Source: Brienomyrus brachyistius
Lineage: Eukaryota > Chordata > Actinopteri > Osteoglossiformes > Mormyridae
Reading direction: 5' to 3'
Assembly: GCF_023856365.1 (NCBI RefSeq)
Contig: NC_064539.1
Coordinates: 30,740,118 to 30,804,117 of the forward strand
DNA length: 64,000 nucleotides
Below, in pieces: positions 38,093 through 49,018 of this stretch. The translations under genes were made by a program, and so were the position numbers. The notes beneath the pieces were generated by a model. The model was not told where the DNA came from and did no database searches. It saw only the letters and a program-made list of their open reading frames with translations. Positions within the stretch are counted from its first letter, which is position 1. Each line of letters begins with the position of its first letter.

Positions 38093-39700
38093 AACAGTCT
38101 CTGTCTGTCCTGCTCCAGCCATGTAGCTATGACAGTGAATCTGCATCTAAACATCTTCACAGGCCTGCTGTCATGTCAGCTGTGCTTTTACCCTGTAGTA
38201 CCTTCAGCAGTGAGCTGCTTAGATGGATTAGGAGTGGAGAGAGAGCAGCAGCTTGAGGGCAGCTTGTGTTCAGTATCAGTCAGGAACAATGTCTCCTGTA
38301 TGATACCTGGTTGATAGACCTGGACCTGCCTCTGTGTGTGATGCTGAAACATGTTGCTTTCAGTCCCATAGACCAGATTAATCCTTTACAAAATAATTCT
38401 ATTGACTCTGTTCTCTTTTCCTCAGAATGCAGAGAGTACAGTGTGTCCCGTCTTTAATGGGGAGGTGAAAGAAGAAACAGTGTTTCAGGACGTGACTGAG
38501 CTGGTGGATGGGAGTGTCAGACCTCTAATCCCAGGTGACTATAGAAACATCTTCCAGCTTCCAGAAAATTCCACATGATGCATTACACAGATACCTAATA
38601 CTGTCTGCAATTCAGGTTACTGAATTCTTGTTTTATTAGAATCCACTGTAATGGAGGATCTAAAGAAGCACCAGCAGATTTACACAGACAAGAGCCCTTA
38701 CCAGTGCTCAGAGTGTGCAAAGAGTTTTAGTCAGTTACATGACTTTGAGACACATCAACAAACTCACACAGAGGAAAAGCCTAGTTACTGCTGCTCCCAT
38801 TGTGGGAAAAGCTTAAGCAATTTAGGAGACCTACAGGAGCATGAGCTGATTCACACGAAGCCCTACCACTGCCACAGGTGTGGGAAAAGGTACAGTGGTA
38901 TATTAGCCCTAAATATGCACCAGCGGGTTCACACAAAGGAGAAGCCATACCAGTGCTCAGAGTGTGGAAAGCGTTTTGGTTATGTGGTTGGCTTAAAGAT
39001 GCATCAACGAACTCACACAGGAGAAAAACCTTATCACTGCTCAGAATGTGGTAAGACTTTCGGTTATCTAGCCAGCCTAACGAAACACCAACGAGGTCAC
39101 ACAGGAGAGAAGCCCTACCAGTGTTCCCAGTGTGGAAAGCGTTTCAATGATCTAGGAAACCTAAAGGCACACCACCGAAGGCATACAGGGCAAAAGCCCT
39201 ACCAGTGCTCCCATTGTGGGAAGAGCTTCAGTAATGTTGCAGGATTGAAGTTGCATCAGCGGATTCACACAGGGGAGAAGCCCTACCAGTGCTCCCACTG
39301 TGGGAAACGCTTCAGTCAGTCAGCACACCTACGGACCCACCTGCGCATTCACACAGGGGAGAGGCCCTACCAGTGCACAGAGTGTGCAAAGAGTTTTCGG
39401 CAGGTACGTGACTTAAAGAAACACCTACAAACTCACACAGGAGAAAAGCCGTATCACTGCTCAGAATGTGGTAAGAATTTCAGCCGGTCCAGCACCCTAA
39501 AGGTGCACCAGCGAATTCACACAGGAGAGAGACCGTACCTGTGCTCCCAGTGTGGGAAGAGCTTCAAAGAGATAGGAAACTTAAAGGCACACCAGTGGAC
39601 TCACACAGGGATGAGGCCCTACCAGTGCTCCCAGTGTGAGAAGAGCTTCAGTCAATTAAGACACCTCAAGACACACCAGCTAATTCACATAGGCAAGTAG
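37864..39700 (+). CDS. C2H2 zinc-finger protein, 12 fingers, C-terminally truncated
   Basis: Probable nuclear DNA-binding regulator of the large fish C2H2 families; target unknown. Coding exons 37864-37968, 38426-38534 and 38640-39700 join in phase to 424 aa. A 5' non-coding exon is likely at 37336-37394, and the first coding exon may start at 37831. The N-terminal part is acidic ([33 protein letters not shown]) and has no KRAB or BTB domain that I recognise. Exon 3 encodes twelve C2H2 fingers with TGEKPY-type linkers; finger 2 has an irregular short linker. After the stop at 39698-39700 the frame continues as two further fingers, with a second stop two codons later, so the gene has lost its last two fingers by nonsense changes. 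Confidence 0.9.
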
Positions 39701-39870
39701 CCATAGCAGTGCTCCCATTGTGGGAGGAGTTTTATTCACCTAGGACGGCAACAGATCCACCAGCGGACTCACCCAGGGGAGAAGCCCTACCAGTGCTCAG
39801 AGTGTAAGAAGAGCTTCAGTCAAGTACAAACCCTAAAGATCCACAAACAGAATCATACAGATGAGATAAT
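39701..39870 (+). pseudogene. Two lost C-terminal zinc fingers
   Basis: In the same frame as the preceding zinc-finger gene: a second stop (TAG at 39704-39706), then two recognisable fingers (CSHCGRSFIHLG...HQRTH and CSECKKSFSQVQ...HKQNH). The stops replace the AAG and TAC of the usual linker. The sequence is not decayed otherwise, so the truncation is fairly recent. Confidence 0.85.
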
Positions 39871-41224
39871 TGTTTTTGTTAGGATTTTTCTTTTATTATT
39901 ATTCTATCCCAATACTCCGACCATCTGACCCAAATCAGACAATCAGTGGGGGCACTGCACCACGCCCTGCATAGGCTGTGGCTGATATCTCCTGGCCTGT
40001 TACTCCTAGGGTCACATTTTTTTTCCTGCAGATACAGGCAGCCATGCCATACCAGCTTATTAGATTTTTGGCTAATTTGCATAGTTCGACTTCATCCGAC
40101 CAAATCGGACAAATGAGGTGTCAGATCAATCAGACCCCTGAAATGATGCATACCTGTTAAAAAAAAAAAAGGTGCATTCGACTTCATGCAGCCGCTTGCA
40201 GCGCTGGCTTAAAGCAATGCATTCTGGTCCTGACGCAATGCATCACGGTTAGATTTTTTTGTGTCCGACTTCAGCCGGCTCTGCAGAACGTCACATGTCA
40301 CATGGTACAGAAACCTCACAAGAGCAACACGACTTAAGGCAGTTCGTGCAGCACCTCTCAGCCGGCTGCACAAACTGGAACCACTTCCGTGACGACACAC
40401 CTTTGCCCTTATTGGTTAAAGATTGGCTGGAGAAAGTCAGACGCATGACGTTTGTATCCCAGGAAATTCCGATGCGTTATCTGCTATTTCTCCCGAAAAG
40501 CACCTAAAGCACTGAGAACTAGTTTTCAGTTACTTTACCTGGTAAAATAAAGTTTAACTAAATGACATGAATGCTGTAATAGTACACGTCAGTTAGTTGT
40601 TTTATTGTTAGATACTGTAATGTGCTGCTTTATTTGTTTAATCGTCTAGTCTGTGAAGAAGCCATTCAAGTAAGACTTGCATTGTACTCTGTGCATGACA
40701 ATAAAAACGTTGAATCCTTGGAATAAATGTATTTGATCTTTTTCCTGGCATCTGTCTTTTTACACCGGGCAGTTTTCACAGTTTTTTTTCCACTGCCAGC
40801 ACTTTGGATCAGGAGCTGGTTACTGTAAAAGTTATGTGCATGCAGGTGATATTTGTGTAGATTTATCTACACCCTTCTGGCAGTGCGCCTTTCCACTTAT
40901 ATTCTATGTTTGTGTTTTTAGCCAAATTGAACAATTCTGTCTGAAAGTGCACCCTCAGCAACTTGCATATATGACTACAAGTGAACTTATCACACTATAT
41001 ATTATCACAGTATCTGATACATAATATCTAACAAACTATCAAACTTCATGTTATTGAGTGAATCAGCAGTGTGTAAAGGTTTGCCAAAACAGTCTGACAC
41101 TGAGGGTGATGCTCATGTGCTCATTTTGAACAAATAAAATCACCAAAATAAACAGCCGTGCAGATTTTCCTTTTTGTATTTGTTTTATCAAAACATTTTG
41201 TTGTACAATGCGAGACCAGTTAAA
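39871..41224. other. Repeat-like DNA between znf and the Harbinger transposon
   Basis: No gene supported. 40095-40500 contains motifs such as ATTCGACTTCATGCAGCC and AAGCAATGCATTCTGG that look like a fish DNA transposon remnant. AATAAA signals at about 40545 and 40700 may serve the zinc-finger gene. I looked here for the left inverted terminal repeat of the Harbinger element and did not find a convincing one. Confidence 0.35.
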
Positions 41225-42498
41225 ATGATTATAGTTATATCTACCACATCATCTGCTCTGCCTCCTGTTTTAATTCTGCCAGCACCATCTGCATCCCCAA
41301 GACCCACTACTGCAACTCTACCTGGGCCCCTGAACCTTGCCATTCTCATCCAGCCACCAGTGACGCACACAGCAGGTCCTAGCGCTGTGGAGGACGACTC
41401 ACACCTGGACATTGCAAAAGCAGAACCAGGTATAGTGCCTATTAGAAAAATCACAGTGAAACATTTTGAACTGACATGACAGTGCGATCTTTTCCTCTCA
41501 GAGATAAAACACCGGTTCACACTTCTTCTGCTGGCAACGATAAAGAAACATCGACCCCTTTACAACACAAACAAGCCAGCTTTTTATAGAAGAGTCCATA
41601 AAGAGATGTTACAGAGGAACCACAAATTCTCAGTGGAGCAGATAAGAAAGAAAATCTCGAACATGTTGGCGACCTATAAAAGGGTCAAACACAGATGTCA
41701 GACCACTGGAGAGGCAGCAATCAACTGGGATTATTACACAGTAAGTATACTAATGTTCACCAGTCTTGATATTCATGTTAACATCATGCCATTTAACTTT
41801 ACACTACTTAATTAGAAATTTGGTGATCAGTGTTGACAGCACAGTGCACAACAAAACATGTCCTCTGCACTTAACCGTGACGTCGTGACATGCAGGGGGC
41901 AGCTAATTCAGCGTCCATGGAGTAGTGCTTGGGGGCGGTACCTTGCTGGTCAGGCATTCGAACCAGCAGTCTTTCAGTTATAAGTGTGCTTCCCTAACCA
42001 TTAGACCACCCCTGCTCACAAGGCCATATTGTGTAAGTTTTCCAACAATTACTACAGAATTTCTAGCTAATGTCACTTTGCTGGTCTTTGTTTCCACAGA
42101 TTATGGATGACCTATTTGGCCGGTCAGGAGTTGGGGCTGCCCCAGGGGGCAGAATAACCTCTACAGTCCCCTCTACCCCTCAGCCTTCAGCACCAGAGCC
42201 CGATCCTGCCGTTTTAACCAAAAAAACAGCTACGGACGGGGCCACGGGTAGGAAACCAGCAAGCCAAGCTGCATCATTCTTCGAGTCATACGAAGCCCAC
42301 GCTGAGCGGAGAACTGCTGTGCTGGAGTCCCTTGTGCGGCCGGATTTGGAGAGGTTCAGGAGGCTGAAGGAGAGCAGGAGGAGAAGCTTTGAGAAGAAAG
42401 TTCTCACAAGTCTTGGGCAAATTTCAAAGAGCATGCAGGAGATTGCTGAAGGCCAACAAGAATTTGTTAAACTCTTACAGAATTTACAGCACAAATAA
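41225..42498 (+). CDS. Harbinger Myb-like accessory protein, 3 exons
   Basis: Partner protein of Harbinger transposases, needed in studied elements for nuclear import of the transposase and end recognition. Exons 41225-41429, 41502-41740 and 42100-42498 join in phase to 280 aa. The first exon is Pro/Thr/Ala-rich. The second encodes a trihelix Myb/SANT-like domain (FTLLLLATIKKHRPLYN, then RRVHKEMLQ, then IRKKISNMLATYKRVKHR). The third ends in a Lys/Arg/Glu-rich helix that may be a coiled coil (about the last 70 residues). The ATG at 41225 is the first in frame but an upstream exon cannot be excluded. AATAAA overlaps the stop codon (about 42493). Confidence 0.75.
41935..42010 (-). mobile_element. 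tRNA-derived SINE head
   Basis: On the minus strand both pol III boxes are readable: an A box TGGTCTAATGGTTAGGGA and a B box TGGTTCGAATGCC, about 35 bases apart. It lies in intron 2 of the Harbinger accessory gene. It is not a functional tRNA because the acceptor stem does not close. Confidence 0.7.
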
Positions 42499-42918
42499 AA
42501 CAGAGAAGCAAGAAGACTTGTGTGCCATCAATCTCATAGCATTTACATTAAAGACAGCGATCACTTAGTCTGGATCTCTAGGGACCAATAGTTGCTCAGA
42601 TTCCCTGCTGATTTGGGCACGATTCGTGGCTCCCAGGTTCCATGACCTGCCCCAGGTAGGTACAGCAGGGGTCTTGAGTGTGAGACACTGCCATTAAAAG
42701 GTCAAATACAAGGTAGAACACAAAGGTTCCTGCAATGACTGCATAAAAGACAAAAAATGTGAACTTGATTTACATGTTGCCAACACCCCCTTTAAAGCAG
42801 CCAAAGTCAGTGCAAAGATCCAATAGCAAAATGGCAAATTTGTCAAAGTGAACTTTGTCATCTCAACCGTATAGAAGTGTACAGTGAGATGAAATGGCAA
42901 AAGCAGTGTGTTGAATGT

Positions 42919-44090
42919 TTAAGAACATGTGTAAACAGCTGACAGGTCAGAATGTCTCACAGCTAAAGAATAACAAAAGAAACAGTACCGTACAGAACAA
43001 TGATGATTCTTCATATCGCAGGCATGACTAAGTGACACTGCAATGTGCAAGAGATATTTAAAGGTGCTGTGTGATTTCCAGTACTTTTGGTCTATGTGCA
43101 AACTGGACAGTAAAGTGGCTGTGCATGTGCATAGTTCTGCATAGTACTTTAAGGGGGAGGGGGGCACAGCATGGTGTTGAGGAGCCTGACAGCCTGGGTT
43201 AAAAGCTGTCCTCCAACCTGGCTCTGATGCTGCAGAACCTCCTCTCCTCAGGAGAGTGAACAGTCCATGTGAGGATTCCTGCATGATTCCGCAGGCCTTG
43301 CGAACACTGCGCTTGTGAAATGTGCACTGTAGTGAAGGGGCACCCCGATGGTGTTCTCTGCTGTTTTCACTAACCTCTGCAGGCGTTTGCGATCGAATGT
43401 GTTACAGTTGATGTACCAGGTATTGATGCAGCTGCTCAGAACAATGTCGACGGTGCCTCTGTGGAACGTGGCGAGGATGGAAGGGAGGAGCCTCGCCCGT
43501 TTCAGCCGCCGCGGGAAGTGTAATCACTGCTGGGCTTTCTTGGTTAGGGAGGAGGGGGTTGTCCGTCCATGCAAGTTCCTCAGTTATGTGCACACCGAGG
43601 AACCTGGTACTCCTTACGATCTCTGAGTGGGGCATGAACAGGACAAGTCTTTCTAAAATCCATGATTATCTCTTTTGTCTTTTCAACACTGAGAGATATG
43701 TTGTCTCTGCACCATGCAGACAGCCGTTCCACCTCCTCTCTTTATGCATTCCCTGCTTATTAGTCCCAGTGCAGTTGTATCACTTGCAGACTTTATGATG
43801 TGATTGGTGTTGTGTGCTGCTACCGTATGCAGTCATAAGTCAGCAGGGTGAAGAGCAGAGGACTAAGAACGCAGCCCTGCAGACACTCCTGTGCTCCTGT
43901 ACTGTGATGGGATTGGAGGTGTTGCAACCTAACTGTTGATACTGGGGCCTCGCCGTCAGGAAATCCAAAATCCACTTGCAGAGAGTGGTGTTCAGCCCTA
44001 ACCCACTCAATTTCACAATCAGCTTTTGAGGGATGAATGTGTTTAAGGCAGAGCTAATACCTATGAACAGTTGCTTGCACATGTAAGAGG
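42919..44090 (-). mobile_element. L2-type LINE 3' fragment with broken reverse transcriptase
   Basis: Minus-strand frames show reverse transcriptase blocks in order: [20 protein letters not shown] with [13 protein letters not shown] (44040-43900), then FLGVHITEELAWTD (43610-43560), then MQESSHGLFTLLRR (43284-43240). They lie in different frames with frameshifts and stops, so the copy is dead. It starts within the RT palm and lacks the endonuclease, as expected for a 5'-truncated insertion. It separates the two Harbinger genes. Confidence 0.8.
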
Positions 44091-44121
44091 CTGAGGTGTG
44101 TGTTTGTCTGTGGTTTGGCCT

Positions 44122-45759
44122 TTATAAACTATTGCAAATAGTGTCTCTGTAATGAACTGCCTGTTCATTTAGAGGCTGAGGTGGATAAATGTCGTCATCC
44201 AGGGCCTCATCGTTCATTATGCCAGGGTGCTGATCCCCAGGGTCGTATGACAGGTTGTATAGGATGCAGCAGGCACACACTGCTGAACTGATCTTCTGAA
44301 TACTGTCCATTTGCAGGTATTTCAGTCGGCGGAACTTGGACTTTAGAATTCCAAATGCCTGTTCAATGACCACACGGGCACCATTCAGTTTCCTGTTATA
44401 GTTTTTTTGCCGGTCTGTGAGGTGTCCATTGTCCTGATATGGCTTCAGCAACTGAGGCAGGAGTGGGAAGGCGGAGTCTCCAATGATGTGCAGACCCTCC
44501 GGCATGAGGGATCGGGGGTCCTCCACCAGAGCCTCAGCAACTGCCGTGTGCCGGAAAGCTCTGGCATCATGCCAGCTGCCAGGGTGTCCCACACTCACGT
44601 GGCAAAATCTCCTCTGGCTGTCGCAAAAGCCAATCAGAATGACAGAATAAAAATTCTTCCGGTTTAGGTATGCCAGTGGGTTCTTTCGGTGTGGCTTCCG
44701 AATCGGGATGTGGCAGCCATCAACAGCCAATCCGGTCCGTGGGAAACCTGCCCTAGCAAATCCCAACTCTGACCTATGAAGAGTTTGCCCCACTGGCCAG
44801 GTAACATGATGTACCATGTGTGTGTTTATCAGCACACAAAACTGATGCAAATGAACCATCAAAGAGGACTTGCTGATATTAAAGCGGTTTGCAACAGCCC
44901 TATAGGACTCTTGATTAGCCAGGGTCCATAAGCAGGCCAGGACAATGTCTTTTAAGGGGACTTTGGTGTTCAGGGGATTTTGGTAAACAGGACCAAGTGT
45001 GGTGATGACATCCTGCGATAGTAAATATGAGAAAACAGGTCATTGGTAACATGCAAACATTGTTATAATAAACTATAACAATAAAGTAGCCATAAAATGC
45101 TGCACATACCTCCACTTGTCCTTTAGAAAGCCGGAAATGACTCCTAAACTCTGGCAGATTGTATAGAGGGATGACATCATCCACAAACCCAATCATTTTT
45201 GGAACATGCCTAGAAGGGGATAAAATAAATGCATTTTCTTCTCAACACATTATCTCACCTTATTTCAGTTATGGGCTCCTTAAAAGACACAGAAATGATT
45301 TCAATAAGAACTGATTTATTTCTTGTGAGATTTCTGGCGAACACATTTTTGAGACAAAACATTTGGGTAAGCAGCCTAGAGGAATGAATATAATGAATAT
45401 ATGTAAGAAAAAGGATGTGTGAAAAGCACGTGGATGCAGCCTGTCAGCTACTCCTCCCCTCGCAGGCTGAGCTTTCTTTACGAGTCTAGGGTAAACTCAC
45501 GCCACTTCTTATCTTAAATTTGAGTAAAAATATTTTATTACAGTAATGTAGCCTGAGTTATCGAGTTTTAGATTTTAATCTGCCCTGTTCCGTGAGCCGA
45601 AACTAGAGAGCTTAGGTTATAAATATTATATGATGCATATTTTTATGCAGTTTTAAATTACCTTCGCTGTTCGCCGAATTCTTCATGCAAAAACACGGGA
45701 ATTTCCACGATGTCGATTTCGTCTGCCACAAAAAACGCCAACGCCGCAAGATCCGCCAT
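44122..45759 (-). CDS. PIF/Harbinger DDE transposase, 3 exons
   Basis: Cut-and-paste transposase of the HARBI1-like DDE_Tnp_4 family. Exons 45759-45662, 45209-45110 and 45012-44122 have GT/AG borders and matching phases, giving 362 aa with no stop (human HARBI1 has 349). Catalytic residues are all present: D in LAVDGCHI, D in IIGDSAFP and E in VIEQAFGIL, with 37 residues between the last two. An N-terminal helix-turn-helix-like segment precedes them (SYRAVANRFNISKSSLMVHL). The frame beginning at 44862 is only part of exon 3. It faces the Myb-like gene, and the copy could still be functional. Confidence 0.9.
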
Positions 45760-45872
45760 TGCAGTCAGGTCTGATGCTGCCCGACTTGCTCTCCGGCGTT
45801 CGAATCGAACTCGGAACTTCCGAGGTGCGTGACGTCACGTCCGACATTCTCCACGCATGCATATGTGCGTGA

Positions 45873-46002
45873 ATGGTGTGTGAGTGTGCCCTGCGATGGG
45901 CTGGCCCCCCCATTCTGGGTTGTTCCCTGCCTCGTGCCCATTGCTTCCACGACCCAGTAGGATAAGCGGTTTGGAAAATGAATGGATGGATGGATGGTGA
46001 AA
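45873..46002 (+). mobile_element. Fish SINE/LINE-type tail ending in (ATGG)n
   Basis: Contains GTGCCCTGCGATGGGCTGG, a diverged middle, then ACCCAGTAGGATAAGCGG and ends in GAATGGATGGATGGATGG. This tail with a GGAT repeat is one of the commonest interspersed sequences in fish genomes. The exact family is not assigned. Confidence 0.75.
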
Positions 46003-47182
46003 GAAATTGGCCAGTAGGTGGCGTCAGTGCTTAATTTCACCAGTCACATTCAAAACTTTAGGCTTTTGCGTTTGGATCATTTCTTTCGTTTCTTTAGTTT
46101 TTAAAATGATGCATCACAGCCTACTAAGAATGTTACTGCTCTGATCCCACTTTCGCATAAAGTCTTTCAAGAAGTACAGACTGCAGAGTTATTCCTGAAG
46201 ATTCTGTTTCCATTTAATACCACAGAAAGGTCCGAAGCCTGTATTTGTAGTTATATGGAACACCCCCCTCCCCCCCCAGTATGGAATATATACTGCACTA
46301 TTTCTATGCCGTGGATGACATTTCCGACACTTTGGACCACTCAATCACTTGCAGTTACTATTTACTTATTTATTTTTTTAATTATTATTTTTTAACTTAC
46401 AATAGCCCTAATACGCCATCGTAGTGCATGAAAAATTAATAGCCAAATATGCGTAATTATTATAATAACCCCGTTGGATGTAGGGGAGGACATATTTTTC
46501 ACATTTTTGCCTGTATGTCGGAGCTCTTCTAAGGAATCGCATTCAAGTTTTGATACAAACTATCTGCATGTGTCTCCTCTTACGGGCCATAGGCAGTACC
46601 TCTGTGTCAAGGAATAGTTTAGCTTCAAGCATATAAAGGGAAATGTTACAATTTACTACATAGTCAGTGATAGTTGTGACACCGTGTTGGGTTAAATGTA
46701 AAATGATGTTTTTCACAAATTTGTTGGTTCAACAATATTTGTGAGTATGCATGCATATATGTGTACAATGTATGTCAATCACATCTAAAATCAAAGATCA
46801 TAGTGAATCCAAGCAAAATGAGCAATTGCGCACCAGTTTTAATAACTGAATAATAGTGTACATGTCTGCATGTGTGTGTGATGTTAGTCACCATCAGAAT
46901 CACAGTGGTGACGGGTGTATCGAACTCCTCCTGGACTACAAGCTTGATGGGCCCATCTTGGACAGTCTATGCCAGAGTGAATTGCTGCTCCTCTTTGACC
47001 GGCAGGTGTCGCTACTGTGCACCGTGCTGTGGAGTTTCGAATATATTGACCGCTTCCCGAGACATTTGGAAAGGAAGTTTCGATATCAAGTTTCCAGCGT
47101 CTCTTAATGTTCTCTCCCTAGTATTGGGTCGATTGCTTGATTGTTAATTATTCACACCTACACACATGTAGTATTTTACGTC
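46003..47182. other. AT-rich spacer, no gene
   Basis: No coding region supported. The short frame at 46872-47147 does not resemble a known protein. Nothing else was recognised. Confidence 0.4.
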
Positions 47183-47940
47183 ATCGGATAGAAAAATATA
47201 TTCGGCATAATTGGGGCGTGGCCAAGCACAGCAGACGCCTGCGCAACGTCTTGCGTAACGCGTCGTTATGGTCGATACGGCTTGGCGTCGGCAGCAAAGG
47301 AGCAGGAAAGAACACATGGGATGTTTGGTGAGTATTATGGATGGGCGATACCAAATAATGCCTAAGTTAATATGCCGGTGCCGATCCAAGCCTGTTCGGG
47401 GCCCTAAACAAAACTTGGATGGCGGGCGGATTATATTTGCGGTAGGGAATAAAATCTGAAACGGGCACTAAAGGACTCTCGCACACATTCTCCGCGCCCC
47501 GCATCACTACACACTGTTTGTAAGATTTGTGCTGTTGTACATATTTATTCGGTATTTTACACGTATTATTTATAAATTACGTTTTGCCTCGGCATTGCAC
47601 CGTTCATGGACCCTGTAGAATGTCGACAGTAAAGAACTGACTTAAACTGAAGTTTGTCTACCTGCATTAAGTATATTAGAATCGTTTCGCAAACTGAAAC
47701 ATTCAACCGAAAGAATCACTGGGCATCATGCCTGAAAATTGCTTCAAAGCAATGAAATATACTATCAGTTAGTGAGAGAATCAGGTTTGGATAACAACAG
47801 AGTAATTGCACGAGTCCTACGACATGACTGGAGCATTCATGAATTTTGTTCGTACCTAAAAGAACATTTAAGTACGAGAATGTTGGTGAATGTAGCAAGT
47901 TATTCTAAATCACTCTTACGAGCTACATGAACGAGTCTGT
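47183..47940 (+). repeat. Interspersed repeat R, copy B
   Basis: Colinear with 35915-36660. Differences are point changes and small indels, for example an extra 9-10 bases in CCGATCCAAGCCTGTTCGGG near 47385. Both copies carry the MVDTAWRRQQRSRKE frame, the AT-rich middle and the CTACATGAACGA end. Confidence 0.85.
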
Positions 47941-48509
47941 TCGGATGTAAAGATTTTGTGACATCAATAATCTTACAGAGGAATCGAAGAATTACGCTCC
48001 TTTGAATCTCTTTGTTAGGTTGAAGAAACTGCTAGTAATCATTTGTTATCATTTCTGTAAAATCAGCAATGAGTGTAAATATGTATATACGTTATTTTGT
48101 TTTTCTTTACCTTCATAATTTAGATTATATTAGTTTACACGTATCCTGAGCATGTGTTTAAATAGTTGTCCACCTGAGTAAAACCAGAACTACTTCTTAC
48201 TCTTACAGTCCTTTCTTTGTTCTCACTCCAAGACCCCTGCCCCCCATTGACTAAAAATAAAGGTGCCAAGGGGAACCACCCTTTGTAACACATTCCTTTG
48301 TAGCCTAGCATGCAGAGAGTGTGGTTACCCTTGTGCAAGTAAAACTCTAAGTGTGTTGTCTTGTAATTAATGGTGTGTACAGAGTTGGAGTGGAAAGCCT
48401 GTCGCTTTCTCCAACATATACTGTACTGTAGTTTGGTCCTGTGTGCAGAGTTGGAGTGGAAAGCCTGACGCTTTCTCCAACACTCTTCCTCAGAGACTTA
48501 CAGTCAGGG

Positions 48510-48960
48510 CGGGTGATGGGACGGTCCTTACGGATGACACTGCAGTTGTGACCCACTGGGCCGGCTACTTTGATCAATTGTTTAAAGCTGACCCTCCAGC
48601 TAGGATGTTGGACATCTCTGGGTCCACGGTTCTCGAAGCTGATCCTCCAATAAGCTGTTAGATGCCGTGATCTTAGTGGAGTCAAAGAAGGTTCTGACTG
48701 GGCCCCTCCAGAGACTGAGTGAGGACTCTGAGTGTCTGGGATTACGGGTGTCCTGGATAAAGACCAAGATCCAGGCATTTAGTGTCTTCTTCTGTCATGA
48801 GGTCACTGGAAAGGGGTGTGTGGCTCCCGATATATTTGCAAGAGGACGAAGGTCCATGTCTTTGGAGTTCTGGTGCTCCTCGTCTTGCTGTATGGCTGAG
48901 GGATCGCTGGCAGGGACCCTGAGGAGTTTCGCTGTGTGGTGGGTGTGGCAGCGCGCTGCA
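48510..48960 (+). mobile_element. LINE reverse transcriptase remnant with internal deletion
   Basis: Plus-strand frames show an N-terminal-side block (GDGTVLTDDTAVVTHWAGYF with DQLFKADPPARMLDISG), ending in a stop, directly followed by a block from much later in such proteins (SEDSECLGLRVSWIKTKIQAF). Then comes a frameshifted RTKVHVFGVLVLLVLLYG block. Most of the RT palm is missing between them. Clade uncertain. Confidence 0.65.
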
Positions 48961-48967
48961 TCAGCAC

Positions 48968-49018
48968 CTGCTCCCCGACCTGCTCCCCGACCTGCTCCCC
49001 GACCTGCTCCCCGACCTG
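48968..49018. repeat. 12-bp tandem repeat, four copies
   Basis: Four perfect copies of CTGCTCCCCGAC start at 48968, 48980, 48992 and 49004. They sit just downstream of the LINE remnant. Confidence 0.95.

Larger units (their letters stand above)
41225..45759. mobile_element. PIF/Harbinger transposon with both genes, interrupted by a LINE
   Basis: A Myb-like accessory gene on the plus strand (41225-42498) faces a DDE transposase gene on the minus strand (45759-44122), the two-gene organisation of Harbinger elements. Both reading frames are intact after splicing. An antisense L2-like LINE fragment (about 42940-44090) and a tRNA-like SINE (41935-42010) lie inside. The terminal repeats were not located, so the ends given are those of the genes. 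Confidence 0.8.

Noticed and set aside
44407..44667. Plus-strand frame inside the Harbinger transposase
   Set aside because: Antisense shadow of exon 3, whose minus-strand product is clearly a transposase.
46872..47147. 91-codon plus-strand frame
   Set aside because: No recognisable motif, an overlapping frame of similar length, and low-complexity surroundings; not enough to call a gene.
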